Shown here piece by piece: positions 53,001 to 61,180 of a stretch of DNA of 64,000 nt. The translations under genes and the position numbers were made by a program. How positions within the stretch are numbered: position 1 is the stretch's first letter; each line of letters begins with the position of its first letter. The notes under the pieces were generated by a model. It made no database searches. It had not been told where the DNA came from and worked only from the letters and a program-made list of their open reading frames with translations. The stretch covers positions 62,001 to 126,000 of the forward strand of contig NZ_CP073104.1 in NCBI RefSeq assembly GCF_018138145.1, written 5' to 3'. This DNA comes from Pseudomonas sp. SCA2728.1_7 (GTDB taxonomy: Bacteria; Pseudomonadota; Gammaproteobacteria; Pseudomonadales; Pseudomonadaceae).

Positions 53001-55835
53001 GTGCTGGCACGGCCCGATGGCAACCGCGATTCGGCGTATGTGGTGCAAGCGATTCGCGAGCACCAAGTGTCGGTGGTCAAGTTCGTACCGGCGCTGCTGC
53101 AGGATTTCATTGAGCAGGCCGATGTCAGCCAGTGCACCAGCCTCACCGATGTACTCAATGGTGGCGGCGAACTCACTGCCGCGCTGGCGCGGCAGGTACG
53201 CGATCGCCTGCCGTGGGTGCGTTTGCACAACGTTTACGGCCCGACCGAAACCACGGTCGACAGCACCGGCTGGACGCTTGAACCGGATCAGCCGGTGCCA
53301 CACAACACGGTGCCGATCGGCCAGGCGCTGAGCAACACGCGCTTGTACGTGCTCGATGCTTACGATCAACCGGTGCCGCAGGGTGTCAGCGGCCAGTTGC
53401 ACATTGGCGGCGTGGGTGTGGCGCGCGGTTATCACCGATTGCCGGAGATGCAGGCCGAGCGTTTCATCGACAGCCCGTTCGTGGCCGGTGATCGGCTGTA
53501 CCGCACCGGCGATCTGGCGCGCTACAACAACGACGGTGATCTGGAATTCCTCGGGCGCAACGACTTCCAGATCAAGCTGCGCGGCTTGCGTCTGGAGCCG
53601 GGTGAAATCGAAGCGCGGCTGATCGAACATCCGGCCATTCGCGAAGCGGTGGTGATGGTGCGCGATGAACGTCTGGTGGCCTGGTACACGTTGCGTGCAG
53701 GGATCGAAACGCCAAACCTGGAGGTCTTGCGTGCCCATGTGCTGGAGCGTTTGCCGGAGTACATGGTGCCCGGCGCCTATGTGCTACTCGACGCATTGCC
53801 GCTGACCCCCAACGACAAGGTCGATCGCAAGGCCTTGCCGGAGCCGGGCGCAGACGCGGTAATCAACCGTCCATATGTGGCGCCGCAAGGCGAAGTGGAA
53901 ACCGCGATGGCGCGTATCTGGGCCGAAGTGCTCAACGTCGAGCAGGTCGGTCGTCACGACAACTTCTTCGAGTTGGGCGGGCATTCGTTGCTCGCGGTGC
54001 GGCTGGTCAATCTGCTGCAACGCGGCGGATTGCAGGTGTCACTGGCCGAATTGTTCCAGCACCCGAGCATCGAGTCGGCGGCAGCGTTGCTCGCTCAGGA
54101 TGAAATGGCCGGACTGCCGGAAGGGCTGGTCGTGGTGCGAGCCGGGAATACCGGTACGCCGCTGTTCCTGGTGCATGAATTCAGCGGCCGCGACGTGTAT
54201 TTCCCGACGCTGGCGCAGCACATTGGCGGCGAGTTTGCGATTTATGGCCTGCCCGGCGTGCCGCTGGGTCAGCCACAGTTGCGCACAATCGAATGCATGG
54301 CCACGCGGATGGCCGGGATCATCCGTGCGGTGCAGCCACACGGGCCGTATCGTCTGGCGGGCTGGTCGTTCGGCGGGGTGCTGGCCCATGAGGTCGCTCA
54401 ACAATTGCTTGGCCAGGATCAACCGGTGGAGTTCATCGGTATGCTCGACAGTTACGCGCCCAACTCACTGGCCCAGGACAAGGCGATGTGGAGCGGCAAG
54501 GATCTCGACAAGCGCCAGTTGCTCGGGCATTGCCGGGGGCGTGCGCTGATGCTCGGTGCCGATGGCGCCGCCGCGTTGGCGTCGGTCGAGGCTCTGGAAG
54601 CCGAAATGGAGCAGTTGGATTTCCACGCGCTGTTCCAGCGTTGCCAGGTGCAGCAACTGACCGATCCGGAACTGGCCACGGTCAGCGCGGCCGATGCCTG
54701 GCATTACTTCGATCGCGAGGCGGCGCATCGCCTGGCCTTGGCGCATTACCGGGTCAGCCCGGCGAGCCAGACGATTCATCTGTTCCGCGCGCAGGCGTTG
54801 ATGGACGGGCAGTCTGTGCCAAGCCCGACACGCGGTTGGGAGGAGCGCTTCGACAGTCGTCTGTTGCAGTGCATCGATATCCCCGGCGATCACCGCAGCA
54901 TGATGAAAAATCCGCATATTCAGGCGTTGGGGCAGGCCATCACTCAGGCACTTGAGGCGGTAATCGCGCCCGCCACGGCGGTGTATCAGCCGCTGCTGAC
55001 GATCCAGAGCGGGCACCTGGGGCATGCACCGATTTTCTGCGTGCCGGGGGCAGGTGACAGCGTCACCGGGTTCATTCATCTGACCGAAGCGATCGGCCCG
55101 GAGTGGCCGATCATCGGCCTGCAACCGCGCGGGCTGGACGGCAGCAGTGTGCCGCACAGTCAGGTCGAGGCCGCTGCCGCGTTTTATCTGCAGGCGATCG
55201 CGCAGGCTTACCCAAAAGGCCCGGTGCATTTGATCGGCCATTCCTTCGGCGGTTGGGTGGCGCATGCCATGGCGGCGCAGCTGCAAGCGACCGGGCGCGA
55301 GGTGGCATCGTTGACGTTGATCGACAGCGAAGCGCCGGGCGGCAACGGCACGGCAGGCAAGCCGTACACCGGTACGGCGGCGCTGGAACGTTTGATCGAC
55401 ACCCTGCAACTGTCCAGTGGCAAGTCCCTGGAGATCGATCCGCAGGTGTTTGCCGACGCTGATGACGCCACGCAAATGCGCTTGCTGCATGCCGGGATGG
55501 TGCACGCCGGTGTGCTGTCGGAGCGCGCCGCGCCCGATGCGATGTACGGCCCGGTCCGCACCTTCGCCACAGCTTTGCGCACGGTCTATCAACCGTCACT
55601 GGCCTACACCGGCCCGGTGCGGTTGGCGCTGGTCGATGACCCGACGCTGGATGCGTGGGGCAATCAGCGCGAGCAAGCGGCGATGGTTGAAGGCTGGCAG
55701 CGCCAGGTTGCGGATCTGGCGGTGTGGTACGGGCCGGGCAACCACTTCACGATTCTCAAGGCGCCCAACGTCTTCAGTCTCGCGGCGTGGTGGCATGACG
55801 GCCTGAAAGTGCCGGCCGGGCAAGTGCTGTCCTGA
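38007..55835 (+). CDS. Lipopeptide NRPS C: five C-A-T modules plus tandem thioesterases (modules 7-11)
   Basis: This 5942-residue synthetase finishes the peptide. It starts at a GTG overlapping the NRPS B stop, with an N-terminal TubC-type docking domain (about 1-58). Carrier serines are at 1099, 2153, 3225, 4274 and 5327. Condensation domains are dual for modules 7 and 9 and ordinary LCL type (LSFAQQRLWFLAQM, HHIISDGWS) for 8, 10 and 11. A-domain codes predict Leu, Ser, Leu, Ile/Val and Asp/Glu. Two thioesterase domains follow, with nucleophiles Ser5454 (GWSFGG) and Ser5746 (GHSFGG). In this class the first releases and cyclises the peptide, and the second helps with repair or efficiency. 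No separate epimerase domain is present. Confidence 0.97.
38200..41415 (+). other. NRPS module 7: dual C/E-A(Leu)-T
   Basis: The dual C domain (LYHHVSGGEGD, HHMALDH) would epimerise Ser6. The A pocket is the Leu code, of the subtype with GNEDIDALLEWW and GGDRLRQFNR shared with modules 1 and 9. The next C domain is LCL, so Leu7 stays L. Confidence 0.87.
41430..44580 (+). other. NRPS module 8: LCL C-A(Ser)-T
   Basis: The C domain has LSFAQQRLWFLAQM and HHIISDGWS, the LCL pattern. The A pocket reads D-V-W-H-M-S-L-V-D-K (Ser), nearly identical to module 6. The dual domain of module 9 makes this residue D-Ser. Confidence 0.87.
44590..47800 (+). other. NRPS module 9: dual C/E-A(Leu)-T
   Basis: The C domain has LFHHLAAAQGD and HHLVMDH (dual type). 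The A domain carries the Leu code. Residue 9 is therefore predicted as Leu (as in lokisin) rather than the Ile reported for arthrofactin. Confidence 0.86.
47815..50950 (+). other. NRPS module 10: LCL C-A(Ile/Val)-T
   Basis: The A domain differs from all others here. Pocket residues read D-A-M-F-L-G-C-T-Y-K (AFDASTMDIW, TILFVTT, ILLCGGE, HCYGPTETTTYAT). This is an aliphatic, beta-branched type; Ile fits the peptide class, but Val is possible. Confidence 0.7.
50960..54095 (+). other. NRPS module 11: LCL C-A(Asp/Glu)-T
   Basis: The acidic code D-S-W-K-L-G-V-V-D-K is the same as in module 2, and the two A domains are nearly identical over long stretches. This residue's carboxyl would be joined to Thr3 by the thioesterase. 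Confidence 0.78.
54115..55835 (+). other. Tandem thioesterase domains TE1-TE2
   Basis: TE1 has LFLVHEFSGRD and GWSFGG (Ser5454) with LDSYAPN. TE2 has IFCVPGAGDS, GHSFGG (Ser5746), LIDSEAPGG and a late GNHF His. Both keep a Ser nucleophile. Tandem TE domains are a hallmark of Pseudomonas CLP synthetases. Confidence 0.93.
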
Positions 55836-55852
55836 TTGTTGTTTATCTACCA

Positions 55853-55875
55853 GAGCCCGGCCGCTGGCCGGGCTC
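55853..55875. promoter_or_regulatory. Hairpin between NRPS C and macA
   Basis: GAGCCCGGCC and GGCCGGGCTC form a perfect 10-bp stem with a GCT loop. No T run follows, so it is more likely an attenuating or RNA-stabilising hairpin than a full terminator, and it could reduce read-through from the synthetases to the exporter genes. Confidence 0.55.
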
Positions 55876-55901
55876 ACCCCTGAACGGACTTGTGGTTATT
55901 T

Positions 55902-57050
55902 ATGGAAAAGTCGAAGTTGCGCAAAGTCGGTATGGGTTTGGCGTTGGTGGCAGTGGCGGGATTGGCGTTCTACGCGGTGCAGGCACCGGCCGAGGCGCCG
56001 CAATACCTGACCGCGCCGGTTGAACGCAGTGACATCGAAAACGCGGTGCTCGCCACCGGGTTGCTCGAAGGCATCAAGCAAGTGGACGTCGGCGCGCAAG
56101 TGTCCGGGCAATTGAAGTCGCTCAAGGTCAAGGTCGGCGACAAGGTGAAGAAGGGCCAGTGGCTGGCGGAAATCGACCCGTTGGTATTGCAGAACACCCT
56201 GCGTCAGGCCCAGGTCGATGAGGAAAACCTGCAAGCGCAAAAACGCGCCACTCAGGCTCAACTGAGGCAGACCAAAGCGATTTACGAGCGCTATAAGAAC
56301 TTGCAGGACGACGCGTCGATCTCGCGCCAGGATTTCGAAAACGCCGAGTCGAACTATCAGGTACAACAGGCCAATCTGATGTCGCTGGACGCGCAGATCA
56401 AAAGCGCGCACATCCAGATCGACACGGCCAAGGTCAATCTGGCGTACACGCGGATTGTTGCGCCGATTGATGGCGACGTGGTCGGCGTGGTCACTCAGGA
56501 AGGTCAGACGGTGATCGCCAGCCAACTGGCGCCGGTCCTGCTGAAACTGGCGGATCTGGACACCATGACGGTCAAGGCGCAGGTATCCGAAGCGGATGTG
56601 ATTCATATCGCGCCGGGGCAAGAGGTGTATTTCACCATTCTTGGCGAGGACAAACGCTACTACGCGAAATTGCGCGGCACCGACCCGGCGCCACAGAATT
56701 TTCTTGAAACGCCGCCCGCCGGTACGCCGAAGCAAAGCAGCGCGGTGTTCTACAACGCCTTGTTCGAGGTGCCGAACCCCGACCATCGTTTGCGCATTTC
56801 GATGACCGCGCAGGTGCGCATTATCCTCGACACCGCCAAGGCAGTGCTGACCGTGCCGGTGGCGGCGCTCGGCCCGCGCAATGCCGATGGCAGCTTCCCC
56901 GTGCGCGTGCTCGACGCCAAGGGCCACGCGCAGTCGCGCAATGTGCAGACCGGGATCAACAACAACGTCAAAGTGCAGATCAATGGCGGTCTGGCTGAAG
57001 GTGATCGCGTGGTCATCGGTGATCCGCTGACGAATGTGGCGGGGGCCTGA
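55902..57050 (+). CDS. macA: MacA-like periplasmic adaptor (membrane fusion protein) of the CLP exporter
   Basis: This 382-residue protein has one N-terminal membrane anchor (MGLALVAVAGLAFYAVQ), then a biotinyl-lipoyl-like half (VDVGAQVSGQLKSLKVKVGDKVKKGQWLAEID), a long coiled-coil hairpin (about 95-165, with NLQAQKRATQAQLRQTKAIY), the second lipoyl half (YTRIVAPIDGDVVGV) and beta-barrel regions. That is the HlyD/MacA arrangement. It links inner-membrane MacB with an outer-membrane channel. I chose ATG 55902 over the TTG at 55890 because it gives the normal short positively charged start. It follows NRPS C by 66 bp and precedes macB by 2 bp. In CLP loci this pair exports the lipopeptide. Confidence 0.94.
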   Translation: MEKSKLRKVGMGLALVAVAGLAFYAVQAPAEAPQYLTAPVERSDIENAVLATGLLEGIKQVDVGAQVSGQLKSLKVKVGDKVKKGQWLAEIDPLVLQNTLRQAQVDEENLQAQKRATQAQLRQTKAIYERYKNLQDDASISRQDFENAESNYQVQQANLMSLDAQIKSAHIQIDTAKVNLAYTRIVAPIDGDVVGVVTQEGQTVIASQLAPVLLKLADLDTMTVKAQVSEADVIHIAPGQEVYFTILGEDKRYYAKLRGTDPAPQNFLETPPAGTPKQSSAVFYNALFEVPNPDHRLRISMTAQVRIILDTAKAVLTVPVAALGPRNADGSFPVRVLDAKGHAQSRNVQTGINNNVKVQINGGLAEGDRVVIGDPLTNVAGA

Positions 57051-57052
57051 GC

Positions 57053-59011
57053 ATGACTGAGCCACTGCTACAGCTCACCGGCATCACCCGCAGTTTCACT
57101 GCCGGCGACCGCGAATTTCTGGCGCTGAAAAACATTAACCTGACAATCAACGCCGGGGAAATGGTCGCGATCATTGGCGCCTCGGGCTCGGGCAAATCGA
57201 CGCTGATGAACATCCTCGGTTGCCTCGATTACGCCACTGCCGGCAGCTACAAAATCAACGGCCAGGAAACCCGCGACCTGGACAATCAGGCCCTGGCCGA
57301 ACTGCGTCGTGACTACTTCGGCTTCATCTTCCAGCGTTATCACTTGCTGCCGCATTTGAGCGCGATGCACAACGTCGAGATGCCGGCGATTTACGCCGGC
57401 ACGCCGCAGCTTCAGCGTCATGCCCGCGCCCGCGAATTGTTGGCGCGGCTGGGTCTGGAAGGGCATTTGACGCATCGGCCGAGCCAGCTCTCTGGCGGTC
57501 AGCAGCAGCGGGTGAGTATCGCCCGGGCCTTGATGAACGGCGGCGAGGTGATTCTCGCCGACGAGCCGACGGGCGCCCTCGACACGGCCAGCGGCAAGGA
57601 GGTGATGCGCATCCTCCTGGAGTTGCACGCGGCGGGGCATACGGTGATTCTGGTCACCCATGACCCGAAAGTCGCGGCCAACGCCGAGCGCATCATTGAA
57701 GTCAGCGACGGCGAAATCCTCAGCGACCGCGCCAACGAACGCGACACCACGCACCTGCTCAGCGATGAACCGGTGGCACCGAAAGCCACCGCCTCTCGAC
57801 GTCTTGTTGCCAGTCTCGGGTTGTTCAAAGAGGCGTTCGCCATGGCGTGGGTGGCGTTGATCTCCCATCGCATGCGCACCTTGCTGACTATGCTCGGCAT
57901 CGTCATTGGCATCACCTCGGTGGTGTCGATCTCGGCGGTTGGGGAGGGCGCGAAGAACTATGTGCTCAAGGACATCGCCGCGATTGGCAGCAACACCATC
58001 GATGTCTATCCCGGCAGCAGTTACGGCGACAAACGTGCCGCCGCCATCGAAACCCTGACACCGGCCGATGTCACCGCGCTGAATCAGTTGTATTACGTCG
58101 ACAGTGCCACGCCGATGATCGGCCGCAGCCTGTTGCTGCGCTACCGCAATATCGACCTGGATGCGCAGGTCAACGGCGTCAGCGACCAGTACTTCAAAGT
58201 GCGCGGGATCAAGATGGCCGCGGGAATTCCGTTCAGCGAAAGCGATGCACGGCGCCAGGCGCAAGTGGTGGTCATCGATCACAACACCCGGCAGCGCCTG
58301 TTCGGGCAAGACGTCGATCCGTTGGGCCAAGTGATCCTGATCGGCAACCTGCCGTGCACGGTGATCGGTGTGGCCGCACAGGATAAAAGCCTGTTCGCCT
58401 CGGGCAAGACTCTCAACGTCTGGGTGCCTTACGAAACCGCCGCCGGGCGGGTGTTGGGTCAGCGTTATCTGGACAGCATCAGCGTGCGCATGAAGGACGG
58501 CCAGCCGAGCAAAGTGGTGGAAGAGCACGTCACCCAACTGCTGCTGCAACGCCACGGCACCAAGGATTTCTTCACCAACAACCTCGACAGCGTCTTGCAG
58601 ACCGTGCAGAAAACCAGCCGCTCGCTGGCGCTGCTGCTGTCGCTGATTGCGGTGATTTCGTTGGTGGTGGGCGGTATCGGCGTGATGAACATCATGCTGG
58701 TGTCGGTGACCGAGCGTACACGGGAGATCGGTATTCGCATGGCGGTGGGCGCGCGGCAGTCGGACATTCGTCAGCAGTTTCTGGTGGAGGCGGTGATGGT
58801 GTGTTTGTTGGGCGGGGCGATCGGGATTTCCCTGTCGTATGCCATCGGGCATCTGTTTTCGGTGTTTATCAAGGAATGGGAGATGGTGTTTTCACTGGCG
58901 TCGGTGCTGACGGCGGTGGTGTGTTCGACGTTGATCGGGATTGTGTTTGGCTTTGTGCCGGCGCGGAATGCTTCGCGGCTTGATCCGATCGAGGCGTTGG
59001 CGCGGGATTAA
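57053..59011 (+). CDS. macB: MacB-like ABC transporter (ATPase-permease fusion) of the CLP exporter
   Basis: The 652-residue product has an N-terminal ABC ATPase domain: Walker A GASGSGKST at about 42-50, signature LSGGQQQRVSIARAL, and Walker B VILADEPTGALD. The C-terminal half holds the permease with one segment at about 275-300, a large periplasmic MacB domain (about 300-520) and three more segments near the end (LLSLIAVISLVVGGIGVMNI and after). MacB works with MacA and an outer-membrane channel, drawing substrate from the periplasm. It is two bases from macA, and the NodT-type gene at 15.6-17.0 kb is the likely third component. A dispersed repeat begins 7 bp after the stop. Confidence 0.95.
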   Translation: MTEPLLQLTGITRSFTAGDREFLALKNINLTINAGEMVAIIGASGSGKSTLMNILGCLDYATAGSYKINGQETRDLDNQALAELRRDYFGFIFQRYHLLPHLSAMHNVEMPAIYAGTPQLQRHARARELLARLGLEGHLTHRPSQLSGGQQQRVSIARALMNGGEVILADEPTGALDTASGKEVMRILLELHAAGHTVILVTHDPKVAANAERIIEVSDGEILSDRANERDTTHLLSDEPVAPKATASRRLVASLGLFKEAFAMAWVALISHRMRTLLTMLGIVIGITSVVSISAVGEGAKNYVLKDIAAIGSNTIDVYPGSSYGDKRAAAIETLTPADVTALNQLYYVDSATPMIGRSLLLRYRNIDLDAQVNGVSDQYFKVRGIKMAAGIPFSESDARRQAQVVVIDHNTRQRLFGQDVDPLGQVILIGNLPCTVIGVAAQDKSLFASGKTLNVWVPYETAAGRVLGQRYLDSISVRMKDGQPSKVVEEHVTQLLLQRHGTKDFFTNNLDSVLQTVQKTSRSLALLLSLIAVISLVVGGIGVMNIMLVSVTERTREIGIRMAVGARQSDIRQQFLVEAVMVCLLGGAIGISLSYAIGHLFSVFIKEWEMVFSLASVLTAVVCSTLIGIVFGFVPARNASRLDPIEALARD

Positions 59012-59018
59012 GGGCTGA

Positions 59019-59178
59019 CCCTCACCCTAGCCCTCTCCCAGAGGGAGAGGGGACTGACCGCGGTGTTTGTTGAAGATGCACCGACGTGAACTACCGAGTC
59101 GAACTCAGGTTTTGAAAAGCACAAAGATCGGCTCCCTTTCCCCCTCGCCCCTTGGGGGAGAGGGCTGGGGTGAGGGGG
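59019..59178. repeat. Dispersed GC-rich repeat, copy 3 (full length)
   Basis: The 160-bp copy starts 7 bp after the macB stop. It has the same left hairpin, ACTGACCGCGGTG spacer, AAGATCGGCTCCC block and GGGGTGAGGGGG right end as the copy at 4660-4822. It probably acts as the transcript end for macB. Confidence 0.85.
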
Positions 59179-59602
59179 TAGATCCCACTGACACACCGCA
59201 AAACCTCGAACCACCACCATCCAGTTTTTCCATCAATAAACACAACGTCGATTGCCCGTTTAAATTACACGACCCGTTACGTCATACCGCCTACAACACC
59301 TTGCGTCGTTACCTACGCGTACGCCAGAATCCGCCGGCTTACGCGGCTATGGGTCGGGATATATCGTTCGCCTGTCACTGCAAATCAGTGATCGGGTTTG
59401 GTAGCCCGCTTCGGTACCGCCGTATGGCGCCACCTTATGCAGTCTCTTTTTGCGGCTGCGTTTTATATGGTGGACATGCGTGGGGCTCATTCATGAGCGC
59501 CGGGTTTCCGTATCGACCGGTCTACCAACCCGCGCATGGCCGCCACCTTCGTTTGGTAGCGAAAGTGATGGCTCCGGTTAATTTCGATACGAGACTTTAT
59601 CT
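59179..59602 (+). ncRNA. Long structured leader upstream of the DUF6124 gene
   Basis: This 424-bp stretch has no supported gene, but it holds several hairpins. TCACTG/CAGTGA lies at 59375-59391. CCACCTTAT (59430-59438) pairs with ATATGGTGG (59465-59473) with one mismatch. GCTCAT/ATGAGC lies at 59485-59498, and CTACCAA (59522-59528) pairs with TTGGTAG (59553-59559). TTTGGTAGC occurs twice. From memory, similar leaders precede DUF6124/DUF3077-type genes in pseudomonads. The role is unknown. Confidence 0.4.
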
Positions 59603-59968
59603 ATGTTCAAAGCCACACCCAACCCACCAGATACCGATCCGATCCCCTACGACGCCGCGCTCGAACCTCAAAACATCAAAGAGGCCACAGAACGGGCGAT
59701 CAATTTCTACTTAAACCCTTCCGCGCTCAAAACCTCAAAACCCACCCGCAAAACCGGCAAGATCTACCTGATCGACCCCTCCGTTGACGACGAAACCCTG
59801 CTCGTTGAAGCCTACGAATCGCTGTCCTCGGCCAGTGACATGGCCCGCGACCTTGCTGACTCGGTCGACAGCCCTCACCGCAAGAAAATGCTGATCCTGC
59901 AGCAGGTGATCATGTTGAGTGAATTGGTGGTGAGTCGCGTCCTCGACAATCAGCGCTTGCCCAACTAA
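59603..59968 (+). CDS. DUF6124 family protein
   Basis: This 121-residue protein is of a kind found widely in Pseudomonas and annotated as DUF6124. It is mostly helical and soluble, without signal peptide. The N-terminal third is Pro-rich and disordered-looking (MFKATPNPPDTDPIPYD), and the C-terminal part carries the family segment ETLLVEAYESLSSASDMARD, then a helix rich in Leu and Val. The function is unknown. It is bounded by dispersed repeats on both sides and preceded by a long structured leader, so it is a self-contained unit inserted between macB and the second luxR gene. The ribosome-binding site is weak. Confidence 0.75.
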   Translation: MFKATPNPPDTDPIPYDAALEPQNIKEATERAINFYLNPSALKTSKPTRKTGKIYLIDPSVDDETLLVEAYESLSSASDMARDLADSVDSPHRKKMLILQQVIMLSELVVSRVLDNQRLPN

Positions 59969-60043
59969 TTGCGAAACTGTCGCGCGAGTGGTGATGCTGG
60001 GGAATTGCCGGTGAATCAGGCATTGGAGCACGTCGCGGGATTG

Positions 60044-60248
60044 CCCTCACCCTAACCCTCTCCCAGAGGGAGAGGGGACTGACCGCGGTGTTCTTTCGAG
60101 GTACGCCGACCTGAAATACCACGTCGAACTCTGGTTTTGAAAAGCACAAAGATCGGCTCCCAAGCCAAACCCAGGCTCGAACCCAACCAAGATCGGCTCC
60201 CTTTCCCCCTCGCCCCCCGTGGGGGGAGAGGGCTGGGGTGAGGGGGGG
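60044..60248. repeat. Dispersed GC-rich repeat, copy 4 (expanded)
   Basis: The copy has the same ends as the others but is about 45 bp longer because the GATCGGCTCCC block occurs twice, separated by AAGCCAAACCCAGGCTCGAA and further bases. It lies between the convergent DUF6124 and luxR genes. Confidence 0.83.
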
Positions 60249-60298
60249 AATCTCACTGACACAACCAAAAAAGCCAAGCCTTCACTAATCCCGGTGTA

Positions 60299-61045
60299 TC
60301 AAGCCGCACTCGACGCCAACGCCTCCAACGGCGAATACATCCAGCGCATCAACGAATGCCGCCCGCTGATCCCCAACTTGATCGCCGCACGTTTCAGATA
60401 GCTCTCGACGGTGTTGACCTTCAACGCCAATTGTTCCGCCAGTTCCGGCGCCGTGCGGCCGGCGAGCAGGCCGACACACACTTCGGTTTCGCGGTTCGAT
60501 AGACTCAGCCCCAGTTGCTCCAGACGCTCGTCAAAGCGCAGGCGCAAGGTTTCCAGGCCGTTGCCTTCGGCTGCTTCGGACGTGGTCTGCGGATCAGGAG
60601 TGGCCGGTTGCAGGGCGTTGATGTGTTTTTCCACCATCGGCAGCAGCACCGGGGAGATGTCCTGCAACAGGCTGCGTTCCTGCGCGGAAAAGCGCTGCGA
60701 CTCGTCGTTGCGATACACCGAAATCACGTAGCGGTAGCCGTCCTTGCGCCGGGTCAGGTGCAGTTGCGAGGCGTCCGCGCTGGTCGCGGCCGGCGGATTC
60801 TGTAAATGGTGGGCCGCTGCACTGTGTTCGGAAAACACCGTTTCGGCGAGCAGGGCCGGCTCTTTTAGCGGCTCCGGCTCGCTGCGGCTCGACGCGCGGC
60901 CCAGCGGTTCGACACGCATCTGCCGGATGTGCGTGGCGTCTACCGCCAGTTGCGTCAGGATCAGGTCATGCAGCATGCGCGGAAAGTGCCGGCTGCCTGT
61001 GCTGGCAATGACCTTGCCGATGTGGGGGAACAAGTGTGAGTTCAT
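60299..61045 (-). CDS. LuxR-type transcriptional regulator of the CLP locus (downstream copy)
   Basis: This 248-residue regulator has a C-terminal LuxR helix-turn-helix (LSNRETEVCVGLLAGRTAPE, then ALKVNTVESYLKRAAIKLG at about 180-230). Its N-terminal region shows no known sensory domain. It is a paralogue of the regulator at 17023-17817: both end in LGxSGRHxLxxWM, and their translation leaders match. In viscosin- and massetolide-type loci a second LuxR gene after macB also controls synthesis. It is transcribed toward the DUF6124 gene. Its leader carries a perfect Rsm-type site. No stop, frameshift or truncation is seen. Confidence 0.92.
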   Translation of the reverse strand: MNSHLFPHIGKVIASTGSRHFPRMLHDLILTQLAVDATHIRQMRVEPLGRASSRSEPEPLKEPALLAETVFSEHSAAAHHLQNPPAATSADASQLHLTRRKDGYRYVISVYRNDESQRFSAQERSLLQDISPVLLPMVEKHINALQPATPDPQTTSEAAEGNGLETLRLRFDERLEQLGLSLSNRETEVCVGLLAGRTAPELAEQLALKVNTVESYLKRAAIKLGISGRHSLMRWMYSPLEALASSAA

Positions 61046-61053
61046 ATGCGTGT

Positions 61054-61061
61054 CATCCCTG
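61054..61061 (-). promoter_or_regulatory. Rsm (RsmA/RsmE) binding site at second luxR leader
   Basis: The minus-strand leader reads TCAGGGATGACA, again a perfect CANGGANG site 8 bases before the ATG. The surrounding bases match those of the first luxR leader. Confidence 0.65.
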
Positions 61062-61075
61062 AGAAGCGTTAATTC

Positions 61076-61129
61076 AAAAACGTCTGCAGCACTGTCGACG
61101 ATCTCCTTGGTCGACGAAATACCGCAGAC
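61076..61129 (-). terminator. Hairpin with T run after the diguanylate cyclase gene
   Basis: On the minus strand GTCTGC...GTCGAC and GTCGAC...GCAGAC form a long imperfect stem with a 10-base loop, followed by GTTTTTG. It lies about 50 bp after the cyclase stop and only 30 bp before the second luxR start, so it could also act as a leader or operator structure for luxR. Confidence 0.5.
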
Positions 61130-61180
61130 TTGGATCCTATCCTAGTACAACGTTTGAGCGACGGTTTAATGAAGGTGTTA

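Noticed and set aside
59067..59714. Open frame of 215 codons covering repeat copy 3 and the DUF6124 leader
   Set aside because: It reads through a dispersed repeat and the RNA-like leader, and overlaps the true DUF6124 gene in another frame.
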